A stretch of 64,000 nt of DNA from an uncultured Clostridia bacterium. Its GTDB lineage: Bacteria; Bacillota; Clostridia; Oscillospirales; Ruminococcaceae. The notes beneath the pieces are model-generated. The model searched no databases, was not told the origin of the DNA, and saw only the letters and a list, made by a program, of their open reading frames with translations. Shown here in pieces: positions 39,359 through 48,487 of the stretch (its first letter is position 1; every line of letters starts with the position of its first letter). A program made the translations under genes and the position numbers. The stretch spans positions 18,598 through 82,597 of the forward strand of contig CALXGR010000004.1 in assembly GCA_944387885.1 (NCBI GenBank). The letters run 5' to 3'.

Positions 39359-39659
39359 CCTGTGGCCACTGGAAGAACTGGCCCGGCGGGTCTGGGAGGA
39401 GCGGAGCCGGATCGTGAGGATCGGCAATGAGAAAGAGGTGCCCTACTATATGCTCAATATCAGGCACCCAACCATCCGAACACTCTACGACACCTGGAGA
39501 AGGGATCTCCATGCAATCCCTTTCCCTCCCAGTGACCTGGAGCGGATCACTTGGGAGCTGGGATTCCTCAATGAAGCCGCCCTCATGAAAATCCAGCGCC
39601 ACTTTGAGGCGGTGGATGAGATGGAACAAAAACTGAGAAAGGAGCAAGACCATGAATAA
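39339..39659 (+). CDS. Phage early protein, unknown function
   Basis: 106 residues, basic N-terminus (MGRKKADLWPLEELARRVWEERSRI), helical C-terminal half with IQRHFEAVDEMEQKLRKEQ. No family recognised. Overlaps its neighbours by 20 and 8 bases, so it is translated from the same early message. Ribosome site inside the previous gene (AGGAGGACCAGG). Confidence 0.7.
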   Translation: MGRKKADLWPLEELARRVWEERSRIVRIGNEKEVPYYMLNIRHPTIRTLYDTWRRDLHAIPFPPSDLERITWELGFLNEAALMKIQRHFEAVDEMEQKLRKEQDHE

Positions 39660-39981
39660 GCTGACCATGACAAAGGCCCGGGAGATAGCCCGCAAAGTGT
39701 GTGGGTCTTCCAAGGTGGAAAAGGCCGATGGAGAGTACATTGTGACCCTGGGAGAAATCGTGGTTCGCATGAGAGACAGGTGTACCGATTTCCAGAACCG
39801 GCCGCTGGCAGAGGTCTATGTGGGGGCATCCGCCTATACCACCATGTATCTCTGTTTTTGGACGGATACGCTGGAACGCTGCCATGAGGCGGAGACCATG
39901 CAGTGGAGGATAGACACGGTGGAGCAACGCCAGGAATACTTCCAGCAGCTGCAGGAAAGGGGACTGATGAAGGATGCCTAA
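39652..39981 (+). CDS. Phage early protein, unknown function
   Basis: 109 residues, mixed alpha/beta: MTKAREIARKVCGSSKVEKADGEYIVTLGEIVVRMRDR, then a segment around YVGASAYTTMYLCFWTDTLERCHEAE and a helical C-terminus. No motif recognised. AGGAGCAAGACC precedes the ATG. Overlaps both neighbours. Confidence 0.68.
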   Translation: MNKLTMTKAREIARKVCGSSKVEKADGEYIVTLGEIVVRMRDRCTDFQNRPLAEVYVGASAYTTMYLCFWTDTLERCHEAETMQWRIDTVEQRQEYFQQLQERGLMKDA

Positions 39982-40495
39982 ATGCTCACTTGCCCAGGAG
40001 ATGGAAGCAACCCGCTCGGATGTGGGACAAATCGTCATGTGGTGCGGGGTGATCGCCCTCCACCAGAGATACGGCATAGGCCCCAGCCGGCAGGACAGGC
40101 TTGGCAAGGCCGTGGAAGAGGACAGTCTGATTGCCCAGCGGGCGGGGCTGACCTGGATGATGAGGGAAATCCGTCAGAATCTGGCTGAAGTGCTGCCGGC
40201 GGAGGAACTGGAATTCCGGGTGCCAATGTTGCGGGCGCCAAAGAACCGGAAGGAGCAGCAGCTGGCCATGGCTGGGAACCAGGCGGCCACTGTGGCCTGG
40301 TTGCTTCTGGCCCGGGGAGTGCGCCGGGAGCTGGGCTTTGGACAGAGCCGCCTTCATCAGCTGCGAGAGGATATCCTGGGAAACTATAGGCAGCTGAACC
40401 AATGGTGCAGAGAGGACGGCCCCGAGGCAGGGCTGGAAAAGCTGCGCCGGTGCGCAGAGCGGGCAATCCATGAAGACCTGCGACTCGAATTGTAA
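39974..40495 (+). CDS. Phage early protein, unknown function
   Basis: 173 residues, mainly helical. Features: SLAQEMEATRSDVGQIVMWCGVIALHQRYGIG and NRKEQQLAMAGNQAATVAWLLLARGVRRELGFGQSRLHQL. No family recognised. It ends the first cluster of overlapping early genes; the next 270 bases are non-coding. Possible DNA-binding role only from its basic character. Confidence 0.68.
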   Translation: MPKCSLAQEMEATRSDVGQIVMWCGVIALHQRYGIGPSRQDRLGKAVEEDSLIAQRAGLTWMMREIRQNLAEVLPAEELEFRVPMLRAPKNRKEQQLAMAGNQAATVAWLLLARGVRRELGFGQSRLHQLREDILGNYRQLNQWCREDGPEAGLEKLRRCAERAIHEDLRLEL

Positions 40496-40766
40496 TACAT
40501 AGCTGCCGGTGACCCCGGCGGCATGATGGAGCAGCCCCAGCGGGAAGATTATCGGGGCGGCACCGGCCTGCTCCTCCACCGCCCAGTGCGGTACTGAATA
40601 GTTGGTCAACCCGAAGGGCCTTAAGCTGAGGGGGCCGGGCAGAGGGCCAAGGAGCTGGACTCCATCTGCCAAACCACGGTGGCTTCCGCTGGCTGCCGGG
40701 GCTTAATTATATGTTCCTGCCAGGTGCAAGAGCCGGGCAGGGAGAAAGAGAAAAAGGAGAGCGGAC
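40496..40766 (+). other. 271-base non-coding GC-rich stretch
   Basis: No gene with a ribosome site is evident; one 25-codon frame (from 40523) is unsupported. Several short inverted repeats occur, such as TGCCG/CGGCA at 40503-40522. CCGAAGGG at 40611 recalls CCGAAGGGG at 38444. Probably an untranslated regulatory or transcribed spacer. Confidence 0.35.
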
Positions 40767-41228
40767 ATGGACAAGAAAAAGATTTTGTATGACCTGGCCC
40801 GGGGAATCTGCGGGAGAATCCCGGAGATGGAAAAGTGTACCCTGCGCCAGGAGGGGGAATATTGGTCCCTCCTGTTTGAGCATGAGGAGCTTGGGCCCTC
40901 CACGGTGACGGCCCTGCTTTACCCGGGTGGTGCCCTGGCCGGGGCCAGACTGGGGGAGGTGACCATCCCCATGGAACAGTATGATCTACCGGCAGCGCCT
41001 GCCATTGAAAGGCCGCCCTATCGGGGGGAGAAGGATATCTTTGTTCACTGGCTGAAACCGCTGGTGATGATCTGCGACCGTAATTTGGTGGACCTGAAGT
41101 ACATCCCGGACCATCCATTGGGAGAGGTGGTGCGGCTCCAGTATCAGTTTACGGAGAAGGACATCAATGTCACCGGCTCCAGCTGCCTCTGGATCGGAAA
41201 GAAGGTCTTTGAGGCCCTGGAGTACTGA
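40767..41228 (+). CDS. Phage protein, unknown function
   Basis: 153 residues, alpha/beta, beginning MDKKKILYDLARGICGRIPE. A mid-region EEVTIPMEQYDLPAAP-type proline linker and a C-terminal segment HPLGEVVRLQYQFTEKDINVTGSSCLWIGKKVFEALEY. No family recognised. Strong AAAAAGGAGAG ribosome site. The 209 bases after it, up to the Rep gene, hold no gene. Confidence 0.65.
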   Translation: MDKKKILYDLARGICGRIPEMEKCTLRQEGEYWSLLFEHEELGPSTVTALLYPGGALAGARLGEVTIPMEQYDLPAAPAIERPPYRGEKDIFVHWLKPLVMICDRNLVDLKYIPDHPLGEVVRLQYQFTEKDINVTGSSCLWIGKKVFEALEY

Positions 41229-41437
41229 CCCAATATCCATAAAAACCATGCAGCCTCCGTGGCTGCAGCCGGGCTTGTATAGGGTATTGAAATTAGGACG
41301 GAGGCGGGGAAAGGGGTAAGGGGAAAACGAGGACGGGCCATGCTACCTTCCGAGAGATCTTCCTGCCTGGCCCGGCCGGTGTTGTCCCCTGAATGCCAGG
41401 GGCAGTGCTTTCCACAAACATAAAAAAGGGGATTTAC

Positions 41438-42274
41438 ATGAAAACCTATCAAAGAGAACGGCGGTACCTGTGCGGCCGCTCGGCCCGGACGGCGGAATAC
41501 CAGGAGATAGAAATCTACCCTCTGCCAACCCGGGACCCGGCCAGCAGAGACCTGGACCGGCAGCATGCCAAAGCTCCTCCCTTCCGGGGAAAGGACCAGG
41601 CAAACCACAACGCCAAGGTGGCCCGGAAGTGGTTCCACCGGCTGGCGGTGAGCAACTTTTCCTCAAAGGACACCCACACCACCCTGACCTATGCAGCGGA
41701 GCAACGCCCGGAGGATGCGGACCAGGCCTGGAAGGATTTCCGGAACTGGGTGCGCCACCTGCGGGAGAAGTGCCGGGCAGCCGGGCAGGAAAAGCCAGAA
41801 CTGCTGGCGGTGATGGAGTGGCAAGCTGCTGGGCCGGGAAAGAAGGCGGTGGCTCCCCATTTCCATGTGCTGCTGCACTGTGGACTGTCCCGGGATGAGA
41901 TAGAGGCCTGCTGGCACCGGAAAGGAGAGCTGCTGGGCCGGGCCAATGCAGACCGTCTCCAGCTGGACAAGGGCAGCCTGGAGGCCCTGGCCAATTACAT
42001 GATGAAAAACCCACAGAGAAAGCACCGGTATTACCGCAGCCGGGGAATAAAAGACCCGGTCATGCCCCCGCCAAGGGACGGCCGGTACACCCGCAGCCAG
42101 GTGGCGAGAATCGCCACCGACAGCGCCATGCTCCATAGCAGCGAATACTGGGCCAGGAAATACCCGGGCTGGGAGCTGAACGAAGCCAGCGCCGAATACA
42201 ACGAATACCTGGGATGGAGCATCAGTCTGAAAATGCGGCGGAGACCACCGCCCAAAAAGAAAGTGAGGAGATAA
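41438..42274 (+). CDS. HUH-type rolling-circle replication initiator-like protein
   Basis: 278 residues. Motif order fits HUH replication proteins: THTTLTY at 79-85, the metal-binding His-x-His (APHFHVLLH, H141 and H143) and a candidate nicking tyrosine Y187 in ALANYMMKNP. A basic C-terminus (MRRRPPPKKKVRR) follows. Expected to nick one strand at the phage origin and start replication. I chose the ATG at 41438 behind AAAAAGGGG. Related proteins occur in small Clostridia phages and plasmids; microvirus replication proteins share the fold. Confidence 0.72.
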   Translation: MKTYQRERRYLCGRSARTAEYQEIEIYPLPTRDPASRDLDRQHAKAPPFRGKDQANHNAKVARKWFHRLAVSNFSSKDTHTTLTYAAEQRPEDADQAWKDFRNWVRHLREKCRAAGQEKPELLAVMEWQAAGPGKKAVAPHFHVLLHCGLSRDEIEACWHRKGELLGRANADRLQLDKGSLEALANYMMKNPQRKHRYYRSRGIKDPVMPPPRDGRYTRSQVARIATDSAMLHSSEYWARKYPGWELNEASAEYNEYLGWSISLKMRRRPPPKKKVRR

Positions 42275-42277
42275 ACC

Positions 42278-42643
42278 ATGGAAAACAATTTGACCAAGTA
42301 CAAAATCGGGACCTGTAAGTTTTGCAGACAGAGTGTAGCCCTGATGAAGGACTATGACACCTGGGAGGAAGCAGAACAGGCCGCCACCGCCGCCTGCAAG
42401 TGCGAGGAAGGAAAGGTCTTCCGGCGGGCGGCCCAGGAGAAGGCAACCATCCAGGAGATCTTCGGCAAGGATGACCCGGAGGCACAGAAACTCATTTGCA
42501 CTCTGGCGGATGCCGTGCGGGAGGGGTATATCCTGGGGGCCACCTTGAAGCTGGATGATGGAGTAACTGCCAAGCTTCGGGGAAAGGACGGGGTTGTGCT
42601 GGTGTCCAGGGCGGAAAAGCAGGAGCACCAGCGGAGCATCTGA
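42278..42643 (+). CDS. Phage protein, unknown function
   Basis: 121 residues. N-terminal CKFCRQS and AACKCEEG cysteines could form one zinc site; the C-terminal part ADAVREGYILGATLKLDDGVTAKLRGKDGVVLVSR looks like a small beta domain. Its place directly after rep and before a DUF1064-type nuclease suggests DNA replication or single-strand handling. Three bases from rep. Confidence 0.65.
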   Translation: MENNLTKYKIGTCKFCRQSVALMKDYDTWEEAEQAATAACKCEEGKVFRRAAQEKATIQEIFGKDDPEAQKLICTLADAVREGYILGATLKLDDGVTAKLRGKDGVVLVSRAEKQEHQRSI

Positions 42644-43104
42644 TGGGGCTGAGCGAGAAGGACCTGGCCCGGCTGGGACCGGCGGCCAGAGCGCAGATAA
42701 AGGCAGAACTGGCCCGGCGGGACCGGGAACGGAAAGCCAGGAATATGGCGGCCCATGCGGAGAGAACCGGACCCCTGCTGCCGGGGGCGGACAGTGAGCT
42801 GGAGCGCCGGTATTATGCCGCTGTGCTATGGCCAAAGGTGGTGGCCAAACAGGTGGCCCAGGTGGAGCTGCACAAGCGGTTCACCCTCTACCCGGCGGAT
42901 AGCTACTGTGGCCTGAAACTTCCGGCGGCACACTACACCCCGGACTTTGTAGTCACTTATGCCAATGGCTTTGTGGAGGTGGTGGAAGTGAAGAGCGCCG
43001 CCATCCGAAAGCTGCAGCGGGACTACATCTACCGCCGCCGGCTGTTTATAGAGCTGATCGCCCGGCCAAATGGCTGGGGATTCACTGAATACATACAGGA
43101 TTGA
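42643..43104 (+). CDS. DUF1064-type phage nuclease-like protein
   Basis: 153 residues. The core HKRFTLYPADSY, YTPDFVVTYANGFVEVVEVKS is the DUF1064 pattern, a restriction-endonuclease-like fold with PD-(D/E)xK-type residues (D in TPDF, E-x-K in VEVKS), thought to act as a phage resolvase or nuclease. The N-terminus is basic and helical. The start overlaps the previous stop (TGATG). Confidence 0.78.
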   Translation: MGLSEKDLARLGPAARAQIKAELARRDRERKARNMAAHAERTGPLLPGADSELERRYYAAVLWPKVVAKQVAQVELHKRFTLYPADSYCGLKLPAAHYTPDFVVTYANGFVEVVEVKSAAIRKLQRDYIYRRRLFIELIARPNGWGFTEYIQD

Positions 43105-43128
43105 GAAAAAAAGAAGGGGAGATATGGA

Positions 43129-45633
43129 GTGACCTACCAGGAATTTTTGGAGCACAAAATTGATATTGCCCCGCTCAGCGGGATTGAAATTGACGAAACC
43201 GAGATAAGTCCCGCACTGAAGCCTCATCAGAGGGCGAGCGTGCAGTGGGCATTGCGTGGGGGAAGACGGGGAATCTTTGCCCGGTTCGGTCTTGGTAAGA
43301 CGGTCATGCAGCTGGAATGGTGCAGGATCATTCAAAAGCACCAGGGCGGGAAAGCCCTCATTGTCATGCCCCTCAATGTAATGCCGGAGTTCCGCACAGA
43401 TGCCAAGGATGTCCTTGGAATGGACCCACCCGTATACTGCAGGACCATGGAAGAAGTGCAGCAGTGCACCGACCCTATCATCATGACCAACTATGAGCGG
43501 GTGCGGGATGGAAACATCGACCCGAAGGCGTTCACGGCCGTAAGCCTGGATGAGGCTGCCACCCTAAGGAGCTTCGGGAGCAAAACCTACCAGGAGTTCA
43601 TGGTAAAGTTCAAGGGAATCCCGTATAAGCTGACCAACACAGCCACGCCAAGCCCAAACCGATACAAGGAGCTCATCCACTATGCCGGGTTCCTGGAGGT
43701 AATGGACACCGGCCAGGCGCTGACCCGGTTTTTCAAGAGGGACAGTACCAAGGCGAACAACCTTACCCTATATCCGGACCGGGAAAGGGAGTTCTGGATC
43801 TGGTGCGCCTCCTGGGGTTTATTTCTACAAAAGCCATCAGACCTGGGGTTTTCGGATGAAGGGTACAGTCTCCCGCCTTTGGAGATCCGGTATCACAAGC
43901 TGGAAAGCCAGGAGCGGCCGGAGGAGTTTGACCGGGATGGTCAGCTGAAACTGGGACACGATGCGGCCATGGGCCTGGCCGATGCTGCCAGAGAAAAGAG
44001 GGACAGCATAGAGATCCGGGCAAGGGAAACCTCCAGAATCGTTTCAGAATCCCCGGAGGACCATTTTGTAATCTGGCATGACCTGGAGGAAGAACGAAGG
44101 GCGCTGAAGCGGGTCATCCCGGAGATGGTAGATATATACGGGTCCATGGACCTTGAACCAAGGGAACAGCAGGTAATGAACTTTGCTCAGGGAAGGACAA
44201 GGCTGTTCGGGACAAAGAAGAGCATTTCAGGATCCGGGTGCAACTTCCAAAGGTACTGCCACCGGGCAATCTTCATGGGAATCGACTACGAGTTCAATGA
44301 CTTCATCCAGGCGGTGCACCGCATTTACCGATTCCTCCAGACCAAGCCGGTGGTCATTGACATCATCTACATGGACACGGAAGGAGAGATCCTCCTGGCT
44401 TTGAAGCGAAAGTGGACCCAGTACGAGGAGCTGAGCGCAAAGATGGAGGAAATCATCAAGGAGTATGGACTGGGGAGTGTGGCATTGGAAATCCTGAAAA
44501 GATCTATAGGGTGTGATCGGGTGGAAGTCCAGGGTGACAAGTACACCGCCGTGAATAACGACTGCGTGGAGGAGGTGAAGACCTGGGAGGATAACAGCAT
44601 TGACCTGTATGTCACCAGCATTCCCTTTGGCAACCACTACGAATACAGCCCAAGCTACAATGACTTCGGTCATAATCCGGATGACACTGCTTTCTTTGAA
44701 CAGATGGACTACCTTACCCCGCAGCTGCTCAGGACATTAAAGCCAGGGCGGGTGGCGGCCATCCATGTAAAGGACCGTATCCAATTCGGTAATGTCACCG
44801 GGATGGGTATGCCCACAGTGGAGCCGTTTCATGCGGACTGCATTTCCCATTTTATCCGGCACGGCTTTGCCTATTTTGGCATGATAACCGTGGTGACGGA
44901 TGTTGTCCGGGAAAACAACCAGACCTACCGCCTGGGATGGACAGAGCAGTGCAAGGACGGAACCAAGATGGGGGTGGGCTGCCCGGAGTACATCCTACTC
45001 TTTCGCAAGCTACCAACGGATCATACCAAGGGATATGCCGATATACGGGTGACAAAGAGCAAAGAAGACTACACCAGGGCCAGGTGGCAGATAGATGCAC
45101 ATGGTTTCTGGCGGTCCAGCGGAGACAGACCCATCACCCGGCGGGAGCTGGAAAATGCCCCGGTGACCAAGCTCCAGCAACTGTATCGAAAGTACAGCCG
45201 CCAGACCGTGTACAGCTATCAGGATCATGTGAAGCTGGCCCAGGAGCTTGACCAGGAAGGGCGGCTACCTTCCACCTTCATGGTGGTGGCGCCGGGAAGC
45301 TGGGATGAGACCGTGTGGGATGATATCAACAGGATGAGGACACTGAACACTGACCAGAGCCGCCGGAGGCAGCAGAACCATGTCTGCCCACTCCAGCTGG
45401 ACATTGTAGAACGGCTCATCGAGCGATATTCCAATCCGGGAGACCTGGTGGCAGATCCTTTTGCCGGACTTTTCACAGTGCCATACACGGCCCTGAAGAT
45501 GGGACGGAGAGGAAAGGGAGTAGAGCTTAACAAGGAATATTTCCGGGACGGAGTAGGCTACTGCGAGAGCGCAGAGGCTGAGTTGGAAGCACCTACACTT
45601 TTTGATTTGGTGGAGTTGGAGGAGAGAACATGA
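43129..45633 (+). CDS. SNF2-like helicase fused to a DNA methyltransferase
   Basis: 834 residues. The N-terminal half is an SF2/SNF2-type ATPase: LKPHQRASVQWAL, Walker A FGLGKT (53-58), DEAA box (141-144) and a C-terminal helicase lobe with QAVHRIYRFLQTKPVVI. The C-terminal half is an amino-methyltransferase in beta-class order: catalytic TSIPFGNHYEY (496-506) and SAM loop DPFAGLF (776-782). GTG start. Overlaps the C5 methyltransferase by ATGA. Likely modifies phage DNA against restriction, with the motor possibly translocating along it. Confidence 0.82.
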   Translation: MTYQEFLEHKIDIAPLSGIEIDETEISPALKPHQRASVQWALRGGRRGIFARFGLGKTVMQLEWCRIIQKHQGGKALIVMPLNVMPEFRTDAKDVLGMDPPVYCRTMEEVQQCTDPIIMTNYERVRDGNIDPKAFTAVSLDEAATLRSFGSKTYQEFMVKFKGIPYKLTNTATPSPNRYKELIHYAGFLEVMDTGQALTRFFKRDSTKANNLTLYPDREREFWIWCASWGLFLQKPSDLGFSDEGYSLPPLEIRYHKLESQERPEEFDRDGQLKLGHDAAMGLADAAREKRDSIEIRARETSRIVSESPEDHFVIWHDLEEERRALKRVIPEMVDIYGSMDLEPREQQVMNFAQGRTRLFGTKKSISGSGCNFQRYCHRAIFMGIDYEFNDFIQAVHRIYRFLQTKPVVIDIIYMDTEGEILLALKRKWTQYEELSAKMEEIIKEYGLGSVALEILKRSIGCDRVEVQGDKYTAVNNDCVEEVKTWEDNSIDLYVTSIPFGNHYEYSPSYNDFGHNPDDTAFFEQMDYLTPQLLRTLKPGRVAAIHVKDRIQFGNVTGMGMPTVEPFHADCISHFIRHGFAYFGMITVVTDVVRENNQTYRLGWTEQCKDGTKMGVGCPEYILLFRKLPTDHTKGYADIRVTKSKEDYTRARWQIDAHGFWRSSGDRPITRRELENAPVTKLQQLYRKYSRQTVYSYQDHVKLAQELDQEGRLPSTFMVVAPGSWDETVWDDINRMRTLNTDQSRRRQQNHVCPLQLDIVERLIERYSNPGDLVADPFAGLFTVPYTALKMGRRGKGVELNKEYFRDGVGYCESAEAELEAPTLFDLVELEERT

Positions 45634-47243
45634 AACAGCTTGACCTGTTCGAGGAGATCATCGTGGATAACTTTGCCGGTGGAGGTGGAGCCTCCACGGG
45701 AATAGAGCTGGCCACTGGCCGCCCGGTGACCATCGCCATCAACCATGATCCGGATGCAATCCTCATGCACCAGACCAACCACCCATACACAACCCACTAT
45801 CAGGAGAGCGTATGGGACATAGACCCGGAGAAGGTATGCATGGGTCGACCCGTGGGACTGGCCTGGTTTTCTCCGGACTGCAAGCATTTCTCAAAAGCCA
45901 AAGGCTCAAAGCCAGTGGATAGGCACATCCGGGGGCTGGCGTGGATTGTGTTACGGTGGGCCGGAACGGTGCGCCCCCGGGTGATCATGCTGGAGAATGT
46001 GGAGGAGTTTCAGACCTGGGGCCCGGTACGCAAGGGAAAACCGGTCAAAGCCAAGGCAGGCCAGACCTTCAGAAAGTTCATCCGGCAGCTGAAAGAGCTG
46101 GGGTATGATGTGCAGTTTCGGGAGCTGGTGGCGGCAGACTTCGGGGCACCCACTACCAGGAAGCGTTTCTTTATGGTGGCCAGGTGTGACGGAATACCAA
46201 TTGTCTGGCCGGAAGCCACTCACGCCCCGGCGGAAAGTATAGAGGTCAAAGCTGGAAAGAAACTTCCATGGAGAAGCGCTGCGGAAATCATTGACTGGAA
46301 TCTTCCTTGCCCATCCGTATTTGACACCAAGGAGGAAATCCTGGAGCGGTATGGGCTGCGGGCGGTCCGACCATTGAGACCAAACACCATGCGCAGGATC
46401 ATCCGGGGCGTGGATAAATTCACCATCAAGAGCGGAAAACCGTTTATTGTGCAGTGCAATCACAGCGGAAGCGGACACATTAAGGACCAGGGAAAGCCTC
46501 TTGGAACGGTCCTGGGGCACCATACAGAAGGCGTGGTAATGCCTGTGATAAAATCGGCCAACCTGATCCAGTACCATACCGAGCAGACAGAGGGAGTGAG
46601 AGCCTCCGGCCTTGATGCTCCAATCAACACCATTGACGGGTCCAATCGGTACGGGCTGACTGCTGCCTGTCTGGTGGAGTATTACAGCACGGGAAAGCCG
46701 CTGGATGTAGCCACGCCTATGCATACGGTAACGGCTACGGACCGGGAGGCTTTGGCGCTGGCCCATATCTGCAAATTCAAGGGGCAGGACATTGGCCAAG
46801 CGCCAAACACTCCATTGCAGACTATCACGGCAAGCCCGGGAGGATTTGCAGCCGTAGAGACAAAAGTTGTGCAGTATGAGCCAGGAGCAGACCTGCGCCA
46901 TTGGCCTAAAATCCGGGACCTGCTGAACCAGTACTGCGGATATAACCTGGAAGAGAATCAGGTGGTTCTCCTGCGGATTGGAGGCACATGGTATTACATT
47001 GCGGACATAGGGCTGCGGATGCTCACTCCTGGGGAACTGTATAAGGCAATGGGCTTCCCGGAGGATTACATCATTGACCGGGACTATACAGGCCACGAAT
47101 ACCCCCGGGCAAAGCAGGTGGCCCGGTGTGGCAATGCAGTACCGCCGCCTTTTGCCACAGCACTGGTCCGGGCAAACCTCCCGGAGTGGTGCAATCAGAC
47201 CATAAAAACCATGGGGGAATTCATGGAAGTGGCTGTAGGGTAA
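45630..47243 (+). CDS. DNA cytosine-5 methyltransferase
   Basis: 537 residues. SAM motif I FAGGGGASTGIEL (15-27), catalytic Cys84 in WFSPDCKHFS (a variant of the PPCQ motif), ENVEEF at 122, and the C-terminal GNAVPPPFA motif X. A central target-recognition region of about 200 residues. No partner endonuclease is adjacent, so it is probably an orphan anti-restriction methylase. Coupled with the helicase-methyltransferase gene. Confidence 0.9.
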   Translation: MKQLDLFEEIIVDNFAGGGGASTGIELATGRPVTIAINHDPDAILMHQTNHPYTTHYQESVWDIDPEKVCMGRPVGLAWFSPDCKHFSKAKGSKPVDRHIRGLAWIVLRWAGTVRPRVIMLENVEEFQTWGPVRKGKPVKAKAGQTFRKFIRQLKELGYDVQFRELVAADFGAPTTRKRFFMVARCDGIPIVWPEATHAPAESIEVKAGKKLPWRSAAEIIDWNLPCPSVFDTKEEILERYGLRAVRPLRPNTMRRIIRGVDKFTIKSGKPFIVQCNHSGSGHIKDQGKPLGTVLGHHTEGVVMPVIKSANLIQYHTEQTEGVRASGLDAPINTIDGSNRYGLTAACLVEYYSTGKPLDVATPMHTVTATDREALALAHICKFKGQDIGQAPNTPLQTITASPGGFAAVETKVVQYEPGADLRHWPKIRDLLNQYCGYNLEENQVVLLRIGGTWYYIADIGLRMLTPGELYKAMGFPEDYIIDRDYTGHEYPRAKQVARCGNAVPPPFATALVRANLPEWCNQTIKTMGEFMEVAVG

Positions 47244-47288
47244 GGAATAAGCAAAATGAAGAATAACCAAGAGAGCGAGGTACAGTAA

Positions 47289-47819
47289 ATGTCCAAAAAG
47301 GAAACCACCGTCAGGTACTGCAAGTGCGGGGCACCGCTTCCTGCGGATGAACCGAAGGCAAAACTTTGCCAGGCCTGCCGGCAGCGCCGCCTGGAGGAGC
47401 AACGGACAGAACACCGTTCCCTCTCCGTGGAGAATGAAGCCCGGCGGAATGGAGAGATGAACACACCAGGAATGGATCATATAAGGACAGTTAGAGAGGT
47501 AAATCAGATTGCAAATGATCTTGGAATAAGTTACGGGAATACGGTCAGTAGAGGATATGACAAAAAGCCAGGGAAAATGGTGCCGGTTTATGCAGAGAAT
47601 GCGGGTACTGTAGTATCCATCCGAGCGAGTGAAAAAATTGGCCGTGATCCATTCGATGGTAAAACAGTAAAGGTCTGCAGTGTATTAGAAAATGGTAAAA
47701 CCGTGGAGGTGAATTACTGTCATATAATCGGTGTTGTTGTATGTGAAGGACAATGTCTTAAGCGGGAAGATCTGATTGGATACATTTGGAATGAGGGAAG
47801 TAAGGAGGATATGGAATGA
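47289..47819 (+). CDS. Phage protein with N-terminal zinc ribbon
   Basis: 176 residues. An N-terminal CKCGAPLPADEPKAKLCQAC zinc ribbon; the rest (from HIRTVREVNQIANDLGISYG) looks like a helix-turn-helix-like segment followed by a beta domain. No family recognised. It starts behind GAGCGAGGT and overlaps the ArpU-like gene by four bases, which suggests a regulatory role. Confidence 0.65.
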   Translation: MSKKETTVRYCKCGAPLPADEPKAKLCQACRQRRLEEQRTEHRSLSVENEARRNGEMNTPGMDHIRTVREVNQIANDLGISYGNTVSRGYDKKPGKMVPVYAENAGTVVSIRASEKIGRDPFDGKTVKVCSVLENGKTVEVNYCHIIGVVVCEGQCLKREDLIGYIWNEGSKEDME

Positions 47820-48214
47820 AGGCGGTAAAACTCCCGGCGGATATCTATAGGCAGTGTGTGGATATTGCTAAAAGCTATTACACCTTAATCCGGAGGCGCC
47901 AGGAACAGGAGGAAATGATCCTGCAAGGCTCCCCGGCGGCGGACGGTCAGCCCAAAGGCTCTGGGACCGGGAATCCCACTGCCAGGAAGGCGGAGCGATT
48001 GATTGTGGTCAAAGAGAGAAACGACCAAAAAATCAGGGCAATCGAAAAGGCGCTCTACCGGATGGGAGATAAGTGCGCCCAAGATGTGATCAGGAAAAAT
48101 TTATTTGAGGGAGTGCGGATGGCTCATATTGATTTGCCTGTATCCATCCCAACCATGAAACGGTATAGGAGTAAATACATCCTCTACCTGGCCCAGGAAC
48201 TGTGGGAAATATGA
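47816..48214 (+). CDS. ArpU/RinA-like putative late-gene regulator
   Basis: 132 residues, helical. Segments AIEKALYRMGDKCAQDVIRKNLFEGVRMAHIDLPVSIPTMKRYRSKYILYLAQELW resemble the ArpU/RinA/DUF1492 group with a C-terminal sigma-4-like helix-turn-helix. Such proteins activate phage packaging and structural genes and lie just before terminase, as here. Family assignment is by pattern and position only. Confidence 0.55.
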   Translation: MKAVKLPADIYRQCVDIAKSYYTLIRRRQEQEEMILQGSPAADGQPKGSGTGNPTARKAERLIVVKERNDQKIRAIEKALYRMGDKCAQDVIRKNLFEGVRMAHIDLPVSIPTMKRYRSKYILYLAQELWEI

Positions 48215-48307
48215 AAAGTTGATACCTTTTCGCCAGAAAAAGGGTTAAACTTGATATAGTGGATTTGACCACTAAAGTCAAAAGCATGTAATTCTCCTTA
48301 GGGATAA

Positions 48308-48481
48308 GGGTCCTGCGCCGAAAGGCGCCGTCCTGTATAAGGACCCACAGGCCGGTTGAGATACCGGCTATTTTTATGCCCCGGCGGCTCTGCGTGAGGA
48401 GCCAGGGGGTTTCCGGATCAGTGCCAGGAGATGCTCACCTATTTCTTTTTCTCCATCTGTCCTTGAGTTACTGATCCGGAA
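48308..48481 (+). ncRNA. Structured RNA block before tRNA-Thr
   Basis: Two folded units. First: outer stem GGGTCCT/AGGACCC (48308-48314 with 48340-48346) enclosing GCGCC-GAAA-GGCGC (48315-48328), then a terminator-like GCCGGT/ACCGGC (48351-48368) with TATTTTT. Second: exact 12-bp inverted repeat (48411-48422 with 48470-48481). No open reading frame. It fills the gap between the ArpU-like gene and tRNA-Thr. Confidence 0.5.
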
Positions 48482-48487
48482 TTTTGT

